Positions 48,770 to 56,658 of a stretch of DNA of 64,000 nucleotides are shown here, one piece after another; position 1 is the first letter of the stretch, and each line of letters begins with the position of its first letter. Source of the stretch: JBBSNV01 sp964458605. GTDB lineage: Bacteria > Pseudomonadota > Alphaproteobacteria > Reyranellales > JAQSWP01. The notes under the pieces are model-generated. The model searched no databases. It saw only the letters and a list, made by a program, of their open reading frames with translations, and had not been told where the DNA came from. Location of the stretch: the NCBI GenBank assembly GCA_964458605.1, contig CAYWLS010000002.1, positions 124,001 to 188,000 on the forward strand, read 5' to 3'. Made by a program: the position numbers and the translations under genes.

Positions 48770-50326
48770 ATGTATCTGACGCAAAGCCTGAAGCGGGCGG
48801 TGGCGATCCGTCCGCATGGCCTGGCGATCGCCTTTGCCGGCCGCGAGCGCAACTGGAGCGAGGTCGTCCAGCGCGTGGCGCGGCTGGCGGCAGGACTGCA
48901 GGCGCTGGGCCTCAAGCGCGGCGATCGCGTCGCCATCCTGGCGCTCAACTCCGACCGCTACCTGGAATGCATGTATGCCGTGCCCTGGGCCGGGCTGGTG
49001 ATGGTGCCGCTCAACACAAGGCTGGCCGGGCCGGAGGTCGATTACATCCTGGCGGATTCCGGCACGCGGGCGCTATTCGTCGATCGGGCCATGGCGCCGC
49101 TGCTGGATGGCCTGAAGGACCGGCTGAAGGACATCAAGCTGATCGCCATGGACGATGGCCAGGCGACACCCGGGGCCCTCGCCTATGAGGATCTGATCGC
49201 CGGCAACCAGCCGGTCGAGGACGCGCTGGCCGGCGGCAGCGAGATGGCCGGGCTGTTCTATACCGGCGGCACCACCGGCAAGAGCAAGGGCGTGATGCTC
49301 AGTCACGACAATCTGGTCAGCAACGCCATGATCGCGGTGGCCGGCATGCGCTTCGAGCCCGACACCTTCTATCTGCACTCGGCGCCGATGTTTCATTTGG
49401 CCGACGGCGCCTCGACCTTCGGCGTCACCCTGGCCGGCGGCGCGCATGCCTTCGTGCCACGCTTCGAGCCGGTCGCCGTGCTGACCGAGATCCAGCAGCG
49501 CCGCATCACCAACGGCCAGTTCGTGCCGACCATGATCAACATGCTGGTCAACCATCCACGCATCGGCGCGTTCGACATTTCCAGCCTGAAATTCGTGCTG
49601 TACGGCGCCTCGCCCATGCCCGAGGGCGTGCTGCTCAAGGCGCTGGAGGTGATGCCCGGCTGCGCCTTCATGCATGGCTACGGCATGACCGAGGCCTCGC
49701 CCATCGTCACCCTGCTGCCGACCCGCTACACCGCCCTGGACGGACCCTATGCCGGCCGCATCAAGTCCTGCGGCCAGCCTGCGCACACGGTCGAGGTCAG
49801 GATCGTCGACGAGAACCGCCGCGACGTGCCGTTCGGCACGCGCGGCGAGATCGCCATTCGCGGCCCCAACATCATGCTGGGCTACTGGAACAAGCCCCAG
49901 GAGACGGCGGCGGTGCTGGTGGACGATTGGTATTACAGCGGCGATGCCGGCTATATGGACGAGGAAGGCTTCGTGTTCATCGTCGACCGACTGAAGGACA
50001 TGATCATCTCCGGCGGCGAGAACGTCTATTCGGCCGAGGTCGAGGACGCCATCTCGCACATACCGCAAGTGGCCGAGGTGGCGGTGATCGGCGTGCCCGA
50101 CGACAAATGGGGCGAGCGGGTGCATGCCGTGGTGGTGCCGCGCGCCGGGCAGAGTGTGACGCCGGACCAGGTGATCGCGCATTGCCGGCACTACATCGCC
50201 GGCTACAAATGTCCGCGCAGCGTCGAGATCAGGGCCGAGACCCTGCCCTTGAGCGGCGCCGGCAAGATCCTCAAGACCGCGCTGCGCGAGCCCCACTGGC
50301 GAGGCCGGACCAGGGGCGTGAACTAG
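48770..50326 (+). CDS. Acyl-CoA ligase (AMP-binding family)
   Basis: The 518-residue ANL-superfamily enzyme activates a carboxylate as acyl-AMP and then forms the CoA thioester. The P-loop is LFYTGGTTGKSKGVMLS, A5 is HGYGMTEASPIVT, the A7-like motif is YYSGDAGYMDEEGF, and the A10 lysine is in LPLSGAGKILK. Overall it looks like a medium/long-chain fatty acyl-CoA synthetase. GGGAGC lies upstream of ATG 48770. PlsY follows 2 nt later, consistent with a lipid role. Confidence 0.92.
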   Translation: MYLTQSLKRAVAIRPHGLAIAFAGRERNWSEVVQRVARLAAGLQALGLKRGDRVAILALNSDRYLECMYAVPWAGLVMVPLNTRLAGPEVDYILADSGTRALFVDRAMAPLLDGLKDRLKDIKLIAMDDGQATPGALAYEDLIAGNQPVEDALAGGSEMAGLFYTGGTTGKSKGVMLSHDNLVSNAMIAVAGMRFEPDTFYLHSAPMFHLADGASTFGVTLAGGAHAFVPRFEPVAVLTEIQQRRITNGQFVPTMINMLVNHPRIGAFDISSLKFVLYGASPMPEGVLLKALEVMPGCAFMHGYGMTEASPIVTLLPTRYTALDGPYAGRIKSCGQPAHTVEVRIVDENRRDVPFGTRGEIAIRGPNIMLGYWNKPQETAAVLVDDWYYSGDAGYMDEEGFVFIVDRLKDMIISGGENVYSAEVEDAISHIPQVAEVAVIGVPDDKWGERVHAVVVPRAGQSVTPDQVIAHCRHYIAGYKCPRSVEIRAETLPLSGAGKILKTALREPHWRGRTRGVN

Positions 50327-50328
50327 CC

Positions 50329-50964
50329 ATGGCATTCTGGGTCGCCGGTGCGGTCGGTTTGGCGGTCGCCTATCTGCTGGGCTCCATCCCCACCGGCTAT
50401 TGGGCGGGCCGGCTGCTCAAGGGTATCGACATCCGCCAGCATGGCTCGGGATCGACCGGCGCCACCAACGTGCTGCGCCTCTTGGGCTGGGCGCCGGCCC
50501 TGGCGGTGTTGATTGTGGACGTGCTGAAGGGCGCCGCCGCCGTGCTCTTGATGCGCTGGCTGTTGCCCGACAACGCCGAACTACCGAACGCTCTGCCCTG
50601 GGCGGTATGCCTGGCCGGGCTGGCGGCGCTGCTGGGCCATGGCCGCTCGATCTGGCTGAATTTCACCGGCGGCAAATCCGCCGCCACCGGGCTGGGCGTG
50701 TTGCTGGCGATGTCGTGGCCGGTGGGGCTGGGCGCGGCGGCGATGTTCGCCGCGGTCGTGGCGAGCACCCGCCTGGTCTCCCTGGGCTCGATGCTGGCGG
50801 CGCTGACCGCGGTCGGCCTGGTCTGCGGCCTGGAGCAGCCATGGGCCTATCGCCTGCTGGTGATCGCCGGCGGCCTTTACGTGATCGCGCGCCATCGCGC
50901 CAATATCGGCCGCCTGCTGGCCGGCACCGAGCCGCGTCTGGGGAAAAGCAGTCCGTCGAACTGA
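50329..50964 (+). CDS. plsY: Glycerol-3-phosphate acyltransferase PlsY
   Basis: The 211-residue integral membrane enzyme uses acyl-phosphate to acylate glycerol-3-phosphate, the first step of phospholipid synthesis. The three PlsY motifs are present: LLGSIPTGYWAGR with GSGSTGATNVLR, GHGRSIWLNFTGGKSAATGLG, and ARHRANIGRLLAGTE near the C-terminus. About five membrane segments are visible. It starts 2 nt after the acyl-CoA ligase stop, so the two are co-transcribed. Confidence 0.95.
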   Translation: MAFWVAGAVGLAVAYLLGSIPTGYWAGRLLKGIDIRQHGSGSTGATNVLRLLGWAPALAVLIVDVLKGAAAVLLMRWLLPDNAELPNALPWAVCLAGLAALLGHGRSIWLNFTGGKSAATGLGVLLAMSWPVGLGAAAMFAAVVASTRLVSLGSMLAALTAVGLVCGLEQPWAYRLLVIAGGLYVIARHRANIGRLLAGTEPRLGKSSPSN

Positions 50965-50972
50965 CCGCGGGT

Positions 50973-53315
50973 CTACTCCGCCGCCGCCATCTTCTTGCCA
51001 CCGCCCACGATCTGCCACACGCGCTGCTGCGTCGCCGGCATGTCGACATGCAGCACGCCATAAGGCTGCAGCGCGTCGACCACCGCGTTGATCGCGGCGG
51101 CCAGCGCGCCCACCGTGCCGGCCTCGCCGCAGCCTTTGACGCCCAGCGGATTGGTGCGGCAGAGCACCTCGTTCATCTTGAGGTTGAAGCTCGGCATGGT
51201 GTCGGCGCGCGGCATGGCGTAGTCCATGAACGAGCCGGACAGCAACTGGCCGCTGTCGTTGTCGTAGACGCCGTTCTCCAGCAGCGCCTGGCCCAGGCCC
51301 TGGACGATGCCGCCATGCACCTGGCCGTTGACGATCATCGGGTTGATCACCTTGCCGAAATCGTCGCACACCGAATAGTTCGCCACCTGGACCACACCGG
51401 TCTCGGCATCGATCTCGACTTCGCAGATATGGCAGCCATTGGGAAAGGTCGGCGCGGCGCGGGTGAACACCTGCTCCTCGGTCAGTCCCTTCTCCATCAG
51501 CTCCTTGGGAGCGTTCACCGTGCCCTCGCGGATGGCTCGCGCCAGGTCGAGCAGCCTGACATGGCGGTCGGTGCCGGCGATGCGGAAGGCACCTTCGCTG
51601 AACTCGATATCGGCTACCGCCGCTTCCAGCGCGTGCGAGGCGATGTCCTTGCCGCGCTTGACGATCTCGTCGCTGGCCTGGACGATGGCGTTGCCGGCCA
51701 TGTAGAGCGAGCGCGAGCCGCCGGTGCCGCCACCCTGCCTGAGCTGGTCGGTGTCGCCGTAGCGCACGTTGATGCGCTCGAAATCGACGCCCAACTTCTC
51801 GGCCACGATCTGCGCGAAAGTCGTGTCGTGGCCCTGGCCGTTGGATTGGGTGCCGACCCAGACCGACACGGTATCATCCGGCTCGAACTCGATGCGCGCG
51901 ATCTCCTGCGGATTGCCCGGCGTGATCTCGACGTAATAGGACAGACCGATGCCGCGCAGCCTCCCCTTGGCGGCGGCGGCCTGGCGCCGCGCCGCGAAGC
52001 CGTCCCAGTCGGCCATGGCGGCGGCATCGTCCATGCAGCGGGCAAACTCGCCGGAATCGAATTTCTGGCCGACGCCGTTGTCGTAGGGGAACTGGTCGGG
52101 CCGGATGAAATTCCGGCGCCGCAATTCGCGCGGATCGAGCTTCAGCTCGCGCGCCGCGATATCGACCAGCCGCTCGATGATGTAGCAGACTTCCGGCCGG
52201 CCGGCGCCGCGATAGGCGTCGACCGGGACAGTGTTGGTGAACACGCCCTCGACCCAGAAATACTTGGCGCCGATATCGTAGACGCCGCCCAGCACGCCCA
52301 GCGGCGCCATGGTCGGGATGATCGGCGCGAAATTGGACAGGTAGGCGCCCATATTGGCGATGGTCTTGACCCGCAGGCCGAGGAATTTGCCGTCCTTGTC
52401 CAGCGCCAGTTCGGCGGTGGTGACGTTGTCGCGCCCTTGCGTGTCGCTGATGAAGGATTCGCTCCTGTCGCCGGTCCATTTCACCGGGCGACCGAGTTTG
52501 CGCGTGCTATAGACCACCAGCATCTGTTCGGGGAACAGGAAGCTCTTCATGCCGAAGCCGCCCCCCACGTCCGGCGTCACCACGCGGACCTGCTCCGGCT
52601 TCAAGCCGAACAGCATCGACAGCGCGCCCTTGTGGTTGTGCCCGCCCTGGGTCGAGGAATAGAAGGTCAGCTTCTGCTCGGCGGCGTTCCAGTCGCCGAT
52701 GCTGGCGCGCGGCTCCATGGCATTGACCACGATGCGGTTCTGCACCAGCTCGATCGTGGTGACATGGGCCGCCTGGTCGAAAATGCCGTCGATCTTGGCC
52801 TTGTCGCCGAACGCCCAATCGAAGCACAGATTGCCCTTGGCCTCGGGCCAGACCTGCGGCGCGTCCGGCGCGCGGCTGGCCGCCGTGTCGGTCACCGAAG
52901 GCAGGCTGTCGTAATCGACCTCGATCAGCTCGGCCGCGTCGCGCGCCTCGGCCAGGCTGCGCGCCACCACCGCCGCCACCGGATCGCCGACGAAATGCAC
53001 CACCGCGTCCGCCAGGGTCGGCCGCTCGGGCTTGACCAGCGGCGTGCCGTCGCGGTTCTGCAGCGGAATCATGCAGGGCAGGCCCGGAATGTTGTCGGCC
53101 CTGATGTCGGCGCCGGTATAGACCGCCGCCACGCCGGGCGCGGCCTGGGCTGCGGCAATATCCACCCGGGAAATGCGGGCATGGGCGTGGGGCGAACGCA
53201 GCACATAGAGATAGAGCTGGCCCGGCAGGTTGATATCGTCGGTGTAGCGGCCGTGGCCGGTGACGAAGCGGTCGTCTTCCTTGCGGCGGATGGACTGGCC
53301 GATGCCGAATTTCAT
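50973..53315 (-). CDS. Molybdenum hydroxylase large subunit (CoxL/xanthine dehydrogenase family)
   Basis: The 780-residue molybdopterin-binding subunit has an aldehyde oxidase/CODH-like N-terminal domain (GRYTDDINLPGQLY). Mo-cofactor segments include GGGFGMKSFLFPEQ, VPVDAYRGAGRPE and, near the C-terminus, LGVKGCGEAGTVGA with the catalytic glutamate. AYRGAGRPE marks the broad form-II/aldehyde-type enzymes rather than true CO dehydrogenase (AYxCSFR). The FAD and 2Fe-2S partner subunits are not adjacent. The substrate is unknown. ATG 53315 is used. Confidence 0.9.
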   Translation of the reverse strand: MKFGIGQSIRRKEDDRFVTGHGRYTDDINLPGQLYLYVLRSPHAHARISRVDIAAAQAAPGVAAVYTGADIRADNIPGLPCMIPLQNRDGTPLVKPERPTLADAVVHFVGDPVAAVVARSLAEARDAAELIEVDYDSLPSVTDTAASRAPDAPQVWPEAKGNLCFDWAFGDKAKIDGIFDQAAHVTTIELVQNRIVVNAMEPRASIGDWNAAEQKLTFYSSTQGGHNHKGALSMLFGLKPEQVRVVTPDVGGGFGMKSFLFPEQMLVVYSTRKLGRPVKWTGDRSESFISDTQGRDNVTTAELALDKDGKFLGLRVKTIANMGAYLSNFAPIIPTMAPLGVLGGVYDIGAKYFWVEGVFTNTVPVDAYRGAGRPEVCYIIERLVDIAARELKLDPRELRRRNFIRPDQFPYDNGVGQKFDSGEFARCMDDAAAMADWDGFAARRQAAAAKGRLRGIGLSYYVEITPGNPQEIARIEFEPDDTVSVWVGTQSNGQGHDTTFAQIVAEKLGVDFERINVRYGDTDQLRQGGGTGGSRSLYMAGNAIVQASDEIVKRGKDIASHALEAAVADIEFSEGAFRIAGTDRHVRLLDLARAIREGTVNAPKELMEKGLTEEQVFTRAAPTFPNGCHICEVEIDAETGVVQVANYSVCDDFGKVINPMIVNGQVHGGIVQGLGQALLENGVYDNDSGQLLSGSFMDYAMPRADTMPSFNLKMNEVLCRTNPLGVKGCGEAGTVGALAAAINAVVDALQPYGVLHVDMPATQQRVWQIVGGGKKMAAAE

Positions 53316-53502
53316 GACTACTCCACGCTGGAAACCGCGCCGCGGCTGGCGCGGCGGCGACAAAAATAGCGCCGCAGAATGCGGCGGGCTGGCGCCAGCC
53401 TAGCATGTCGCCCGCATCGCGGAAAACCCGAGCGCGGCGCTCGGTTTGCAAGCCCCGGGCAATGGCCTAGATTTGCCGGCAAAGCAAACGGGAGGAGCCG
53501 CC

Positions 53503-55047
53503 ATGGCGGTCAAGTATTTCGACTGGTTGACGCATCATGCGCGCCGCGCTGCCGACAAGGTCGCCTTCGTCGACCTGCATACCGGCCGCGCCAGCACCTA
53601 CGGACAGGCCGAGCAACGCGCCATCCGCCTGGCCAACTGGCTGCGCTCGGTGGGCGTCAAACGCGGCGATCGCGTCGCCATCCTGGCGATGAACAACCCG
53701 ATCTTCTTCGAGCTGCAATTCGCCTGCGGCAAGATCGGCGCCATCATGCTGCCGCTGAACTGGCGGCTGGCGGTGCCGGAGCTGGAATACATCATCGGCG
53801 ATGCCGCGCCCAAGGTGCTGATCCACGATGTCGGCTTCGCCGCCCAGGCGGAAGAGATCCGCAAGCGCTGCCAGGTCGAGCGCCTGCTGGCGCTCGACGT
53901 CGACCGGCCGGACAACGACTACGAACAGGCGCTGGCGGCCCAGAGCAGCGCGATCGAGCCCGAGGCGCTGACGCACGACGACTACGCCATGATCATGTAC
54001 ACCTCCGGCACCACCGGCCATCCCAAGGGGGCCATCACCACCCATGGCATGAACTTCTACAACTGCGTCAACCTCGGCAATCCGGCGATGGTGACGCAGA
54101 AGGCCAAGCATCTGGCCATCCTGCCGCTGTTCCACACCGGCGGTCTCAACTGCTACGCCAACCCGGTGCTGCATGCCGGCGGCACGGTGGCGATCATGCG
54201 CACCTTCGATCCGGGCAAGTGCCTGGAGCTGATGGACGACGCGGCGTTCGGCCTGACCCATTTCTTCGGCGTGCCGGCCAACTACCTGTTCATGATGCAG
54301 CATCCCAAGTTCCAGTCGGCCGATTTCTCGCGCCTTACCATCGCCGGGGTGGGCGGCGCGCCCTGCGCGCTGCCGATCCTCAACGGCTGGGCGGCGCGCG
54401 GGGTGGCGCTGCAGCAGGGCTACGGCATGACCGAGACCAGCCCGACCGTGCTCGTGCTGGACGCCAAGGACGCCATCCGCAAGGTCGGCTCGACCGGCCT
54501 GCCCGCCCTGCACACCGAGGTGCGCATCGTTGACGAAGACGGCCAGGACGTGCCGGCCGGCCGGATGGGCGAGCTGTGGGTGCGCGGTCCCAACATCACG
54601 CCGGGCTACTGGAACAAGCCCGACGCCACCGCCAAGTCGATCACCGATGGCTGGCTGCACACCGGCGACGCGGCCAAGATGGACGAGGACGGATTTTACT
54701 ACATCGTCGACCGCACCAAGGACATGTACATCTCCGGCGGCGAGAACGTCTATCCGGCCGAGGTCGAAACCGTGGTCTACCAGTTGCCGCAGATCGGCGA
54801 ATGCGCGGTGATCGGCGTGCCGTCGGAGCGCTGGGGCGAGGTCGGCATGGTGGTGGCGACCCTGAAGCCCGGTACCAGGCTGTCCGAGCAGGAGATCATC
54901 GGCCATTGCGTGGCCAACCTGGCCAAGTTCAAGGTGCCGCAATCGGTCGCCTTCATTGAGGCGCTGCCGCGCAACGCCACCGGCAAGGTGTTGAAGCGCG
55001 AATTGCGCGTGAAATTCGTCGGCGCCGACAAGCCGGCAATCAGCTAA
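53503..55047 (+). CDS. Long-chain fatty acid-CoA ligase-like (AMP-binding family)
   Basis: The 514-residue ANL enzyme has the P-loop MIMYTSGTTGHPKGAIT, GYGMTETSPTVL, WLHTGDAAKMDEDGFYYIVDR and the A10 lysine in LPRNATGKVLKREL. It is close in plan to the acyl-CoA ligase at 48770 but not a recent duplicate. GGAGGAG precedes ATG 53503 by six bases, an unusually strong ribosome site for this window. It is followed by an extragenic palindrome and a MarR regulator. Confidence 0.92.
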   Translation: MAVKYFDWLTHHARRAADKVAFVDLHTGRASTYGQAEQRAIRLANWLRSVGVKRGDRVAILAMNNPIFFELQFACGKIGAIMLPLNWRLAVPELEYIIGDAAPKVLIHDVGFAAQAEEIRKRCQVERLLALDVDRPDNDYEQALAAQSSAIEPEALTHDDYAMIMYTSGTTGHPKGAITTHGMNFYNCVNLGNPAMVTQKAKHLAILPLFHTGGLNCYANPVLHAGGTVAIMRTFDPGKCLELMDDAAFGLTHFFGVPANYLFMMQHPKFQSADFSRLTIAGVGGAPCALPILNGWAARGVALQQGYGMTETSPTVLVLDAKDAIRKVGSTGLPALHTEVRIVDEDGQDVPAGRMGELWVRGPNITPGYWNKPDATAKSITDGWLHTGDAAKMDEDGFYYIVDRTKDMYISGGENVYPAEVETVVYQLPQIGECAVIGVPSERWGEVGMVVATLKPGTRLSEQEIIGHCVANLAKFKVPQSVAFIEALPRNATGKVLKRELRVKFVGADKPAIS

Positions 55048-55058
55048 AGCGCGTCGAC

Positions 55059-55132
55059 CCGAGCGCAGCGAAGGACCTTGTCTCGAAGAGGCCGATCTAT
55101 CGCCTTGAAACAGGATGCTTCGCTGCGCTCGG
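55059..55132. repeat. Dispersed extragenic palindromic element, copy D
   Basis: Perfect 15-bp outer arms CCGAGCGCAGCGAAG (55059-55073) and CTTCGCTGCGCTCGG (55118-55132) enclose 44 nt. GCATGACG follows directly. It is the most regular of the four copies in the window and sits between the acyl-CoA ligase stop and the marR promoter, where it could also terminate transcription. Confidence 0.75.
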
Positions 55133-55157
55133 CATGACGATTATGGGTGCAAACTAC

Positions 55158-55195
55158 TTGCATGCGGAAACATATCGGCCTATATAGCCGACATG
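55158..55195 (+). promoter_or_regulatory. Promoter and overlapping operator of the MarR gene
   Basis: TTGCAT (55158-55163) and TATATA (55181-55186) are spaced by exactly 17 nt, a near-consensus sigma-70 promoter. CATATCGGC (55171-55179) and GCCGACATG (55187-55195) form a 9-bp inverted repeat with one mismatch, centred on the -10 box and ending on the start codon. The expected RNA start is at or next to the ATG at 55193, so the mRNA is probably leaderless and autorepressed. Confidence 0.7.
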
Positions 55196-55639
55196 TCGAA
55201 CGCATCCTTTTCCGCCGTCATGAACCTGCTGCGCATCCATTCCCGCATCGAGGAGCGCTTTGCCGGCGCCCTGGGCGCCATCCACGGCCTGGCGCTCAAC
55301 GAGGTGCTGCTGCTGATGCATCTGGAACAGGCGCCGGCCCAGCGCTTGAGCCGGGTCGATCTGGCCAAGCGGCTGAGCGTCAGCCCGTCCACCGTCACGC
55401 GCATGTGTGCGCCGCTGGAAAAGCTGCATCTGGTCGGCCGCGAGCCCGACAAGCGCGACGCGCGGCTGGCCTATGTGGTACTGAGCGCCGCCGGCCGGCG
55501 CGTGGTCGGCGAAGCGCGCGCCACCTTGGAACAACTGGCCGGCGAGGTATTCGGGGACGGCTGGAGCACAGCCGAGATCGCCACGCTCAACAAGTCGTTG
55601 GCCCGCGTGCTGGCCAGCCCGGCGGGAGATCTGTCGTGA
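55193..55639 (+). CDS. MarR-family transcriptional regulator
   Basis: The 148-residue winged-helix dimer protein reads FAGALGAIHGLALNEVLLLMHLEQAP, then RLSRVDLAKRLSVSPSTVTRMCAPLEKLHLVGREPDKRDARLAYV, which is the recognition helix and the beta-wing DxRxxxV motif. Ligand unknown. ATG 55193 has no ribosome site and coincides with the predicted RNA start. It overlaps the next gene by 4 nt (GTGA), so regulator and P-loop protein are co-translated. Confidence 0.9.
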   Translation: MSNASFSAVMNLLRIHSRIEERFAGALGAIHGLALNEVLLLMHLEQAPAQRLSRVDLAKRLSVSPSTVTRMCAPLEKLHLVGREPDKRDARLAYVVLSAAGRRVVGEARATLEQLAGEVFGDGWSTAEIATLNKSLARVLASPAGDLS

Positions 55640-56136
55640 GAACCTTCCATTTGATCTGCGGCTCCACCGGCGCCGGCAAGACCACCTATGCCATCGCGCT
55701 TAGCAAAAAACTAAGCGCGGCGCATTTCTCGATCGACGAATGGATGATGACGCTTTACGGGCCGGATCGTCCGACGCCGATAAACCTGCCATGGATATTC
55801 GAACGCGTCGAGCGTTGCGAAACCCAGATGGCGGCCCTGGCGCTGCAACTGGGCCGCTATGGCCAGCCTGCGGTGCTGGACACCGGCCTGATGCGTCAGG
55901 AGCAACGGCAGAAATGGGCTGCACACGCCACGCAAGCCGGTCTTAAGGTGCAATTGCATTTCCTCGACGTGCCCAGCGACGAGCGCTGGCGCCGCGTCAA
56001 CCAGCGCAACGAGCAGCAGGGCGAGACCTATCGCCTGACCGTGACGCGGCCGATGTTCGATTACATCGATTCGGTCTGGCAGCCGCCGACGCCGGAAGAA
56101 ATGGCGGCGCTGAACGGCGTGCGGGTGGCATCGTAA
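55636..56136 (+). CDS. P-loop kinase/ATPase, zeta-toxin-like fold
   Basis: The 166-residue AAA_33-type protein has Walker A CGSTGAGKTTYA at residues 8-19 and a FSIDEWMMTLYG segment like the substrate Asp region of small-molecule kinases. DTGLMRQEQR and DVPSDERWRRVNQRN form a LID-like Arg-rich region. This resembles gluconate-kinase/zeta-toxin/chloramphenicol phosphotransferase-like enzymes; the substrate is unknown. It begins at GTG 55636 overlapping the MarR stop. Its place behind a MarR repressor hints at an inducible resistance or detoxification kinase. Confidence 0.82.
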   Translation: MRTFHLICGSTGAGKTTYAIALSKKLSAAHFSIDEWMMTLYGPDRPTPINLPWIFERVERCETQMAALALQLGRYGQPAVLDTGLMRQEQRQKWAAHATQAGLKVQLHFLDVPSDERWRRVNQRNEQQGETYRLTVTRPMFDYIDSVWQPPTPEEMAALNGVRVAS

Positions 56137-56163
56137 ATCAGTTTTCGTAAACGGATACGTTGC

Positions 56164-56658
56164 TTAAGTGAGCGGCCCTAAAAGGATCTCCAATAAATCA
56201 CCGATGCTTTCGATTTTATGAAACTTACTGCGTGGCACATCAACGTGATTCTTCCGTTCGGGCCTGGCCTGATCTTTTTTTCGAGTGTTTCGCTTTGAAG
56301 GTTTGAACTCTGCAATACTAGGAAATGGATCACCCGGCGGGCTTCCGAACCACAAGTAAGGGCCGATCTCAAAAGAGCTAGAATCGACGTTTATCAGAAT
56401 TATACACCCGCCATTTTTCGTCGCGAGAGTTCGACTCACTTGAATGCGCTTTGCGCTATTAGCTTTTAGCTGAGCATGCCGGGTTATATCGCCTCTGATT
56501 AGTACGAGGTCGTAGCCAAACGCATCGTACTCAGATCGTAATACTTCGACATCAAAAATGCCTTTTAACCAAAGACGTCGCAGCAATTCGCCAACAAATA
56601 AATGCTCTACTATTTTCTCTCTGAGCTGAGATTTCTCAAAAGCTGCAGAGTTCGTCAT
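56164..56658 (-). CDS. AT-rich hypothetical protein, possible PD-(D/E)xK nuclease fold
   Basis: The 164-residue protein has a pattern resembling restriction-endonuclease-like folds: EHLFVGELLRRLW (helix with Glu24), YDAFGYDLVLIRG (Asp50) and HAQLKAN (Gln63-x-Lys65). The C-terminal half has LWFGSPPGDPFPS, a Lys/Arg stretch and ESIGDLLEILLG. Codon use is strikingly A/T-rich (under half G+C by eye) against its G/C-rich neighbours. Its ATG directly follows the TAA of the gamma-glutamyltransferase gene. Nuclease function is inferred from the motif pattern only; a defence or mobile-element origin is possible. Confidence 0.72.
   Translation of the reverse strand: MTNSAAFEKSQLREKIVEHLFVGELLRRLWLKGIFDVEVLRSEYDAFGYDLVLIRGDITRHAQLKANSAKRIQVSRTLATKNGGCIILINVDSSSFEIGPYLWFGSPPGDPFPSIAEFKPSKRNTRKKDQARPERKNHVDVPRSKFHKIESIGDLLEILLGPLT

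Noticed and set aside
55636..56136. Toxin-antitoxin pair (MarR plus zeta-like toxin)
   Set aside because: MarR proteins are not epsilon-type antitoxins, and the kinase lacks a clear UNAG-site signature; an inducible kinase is the safer reading.
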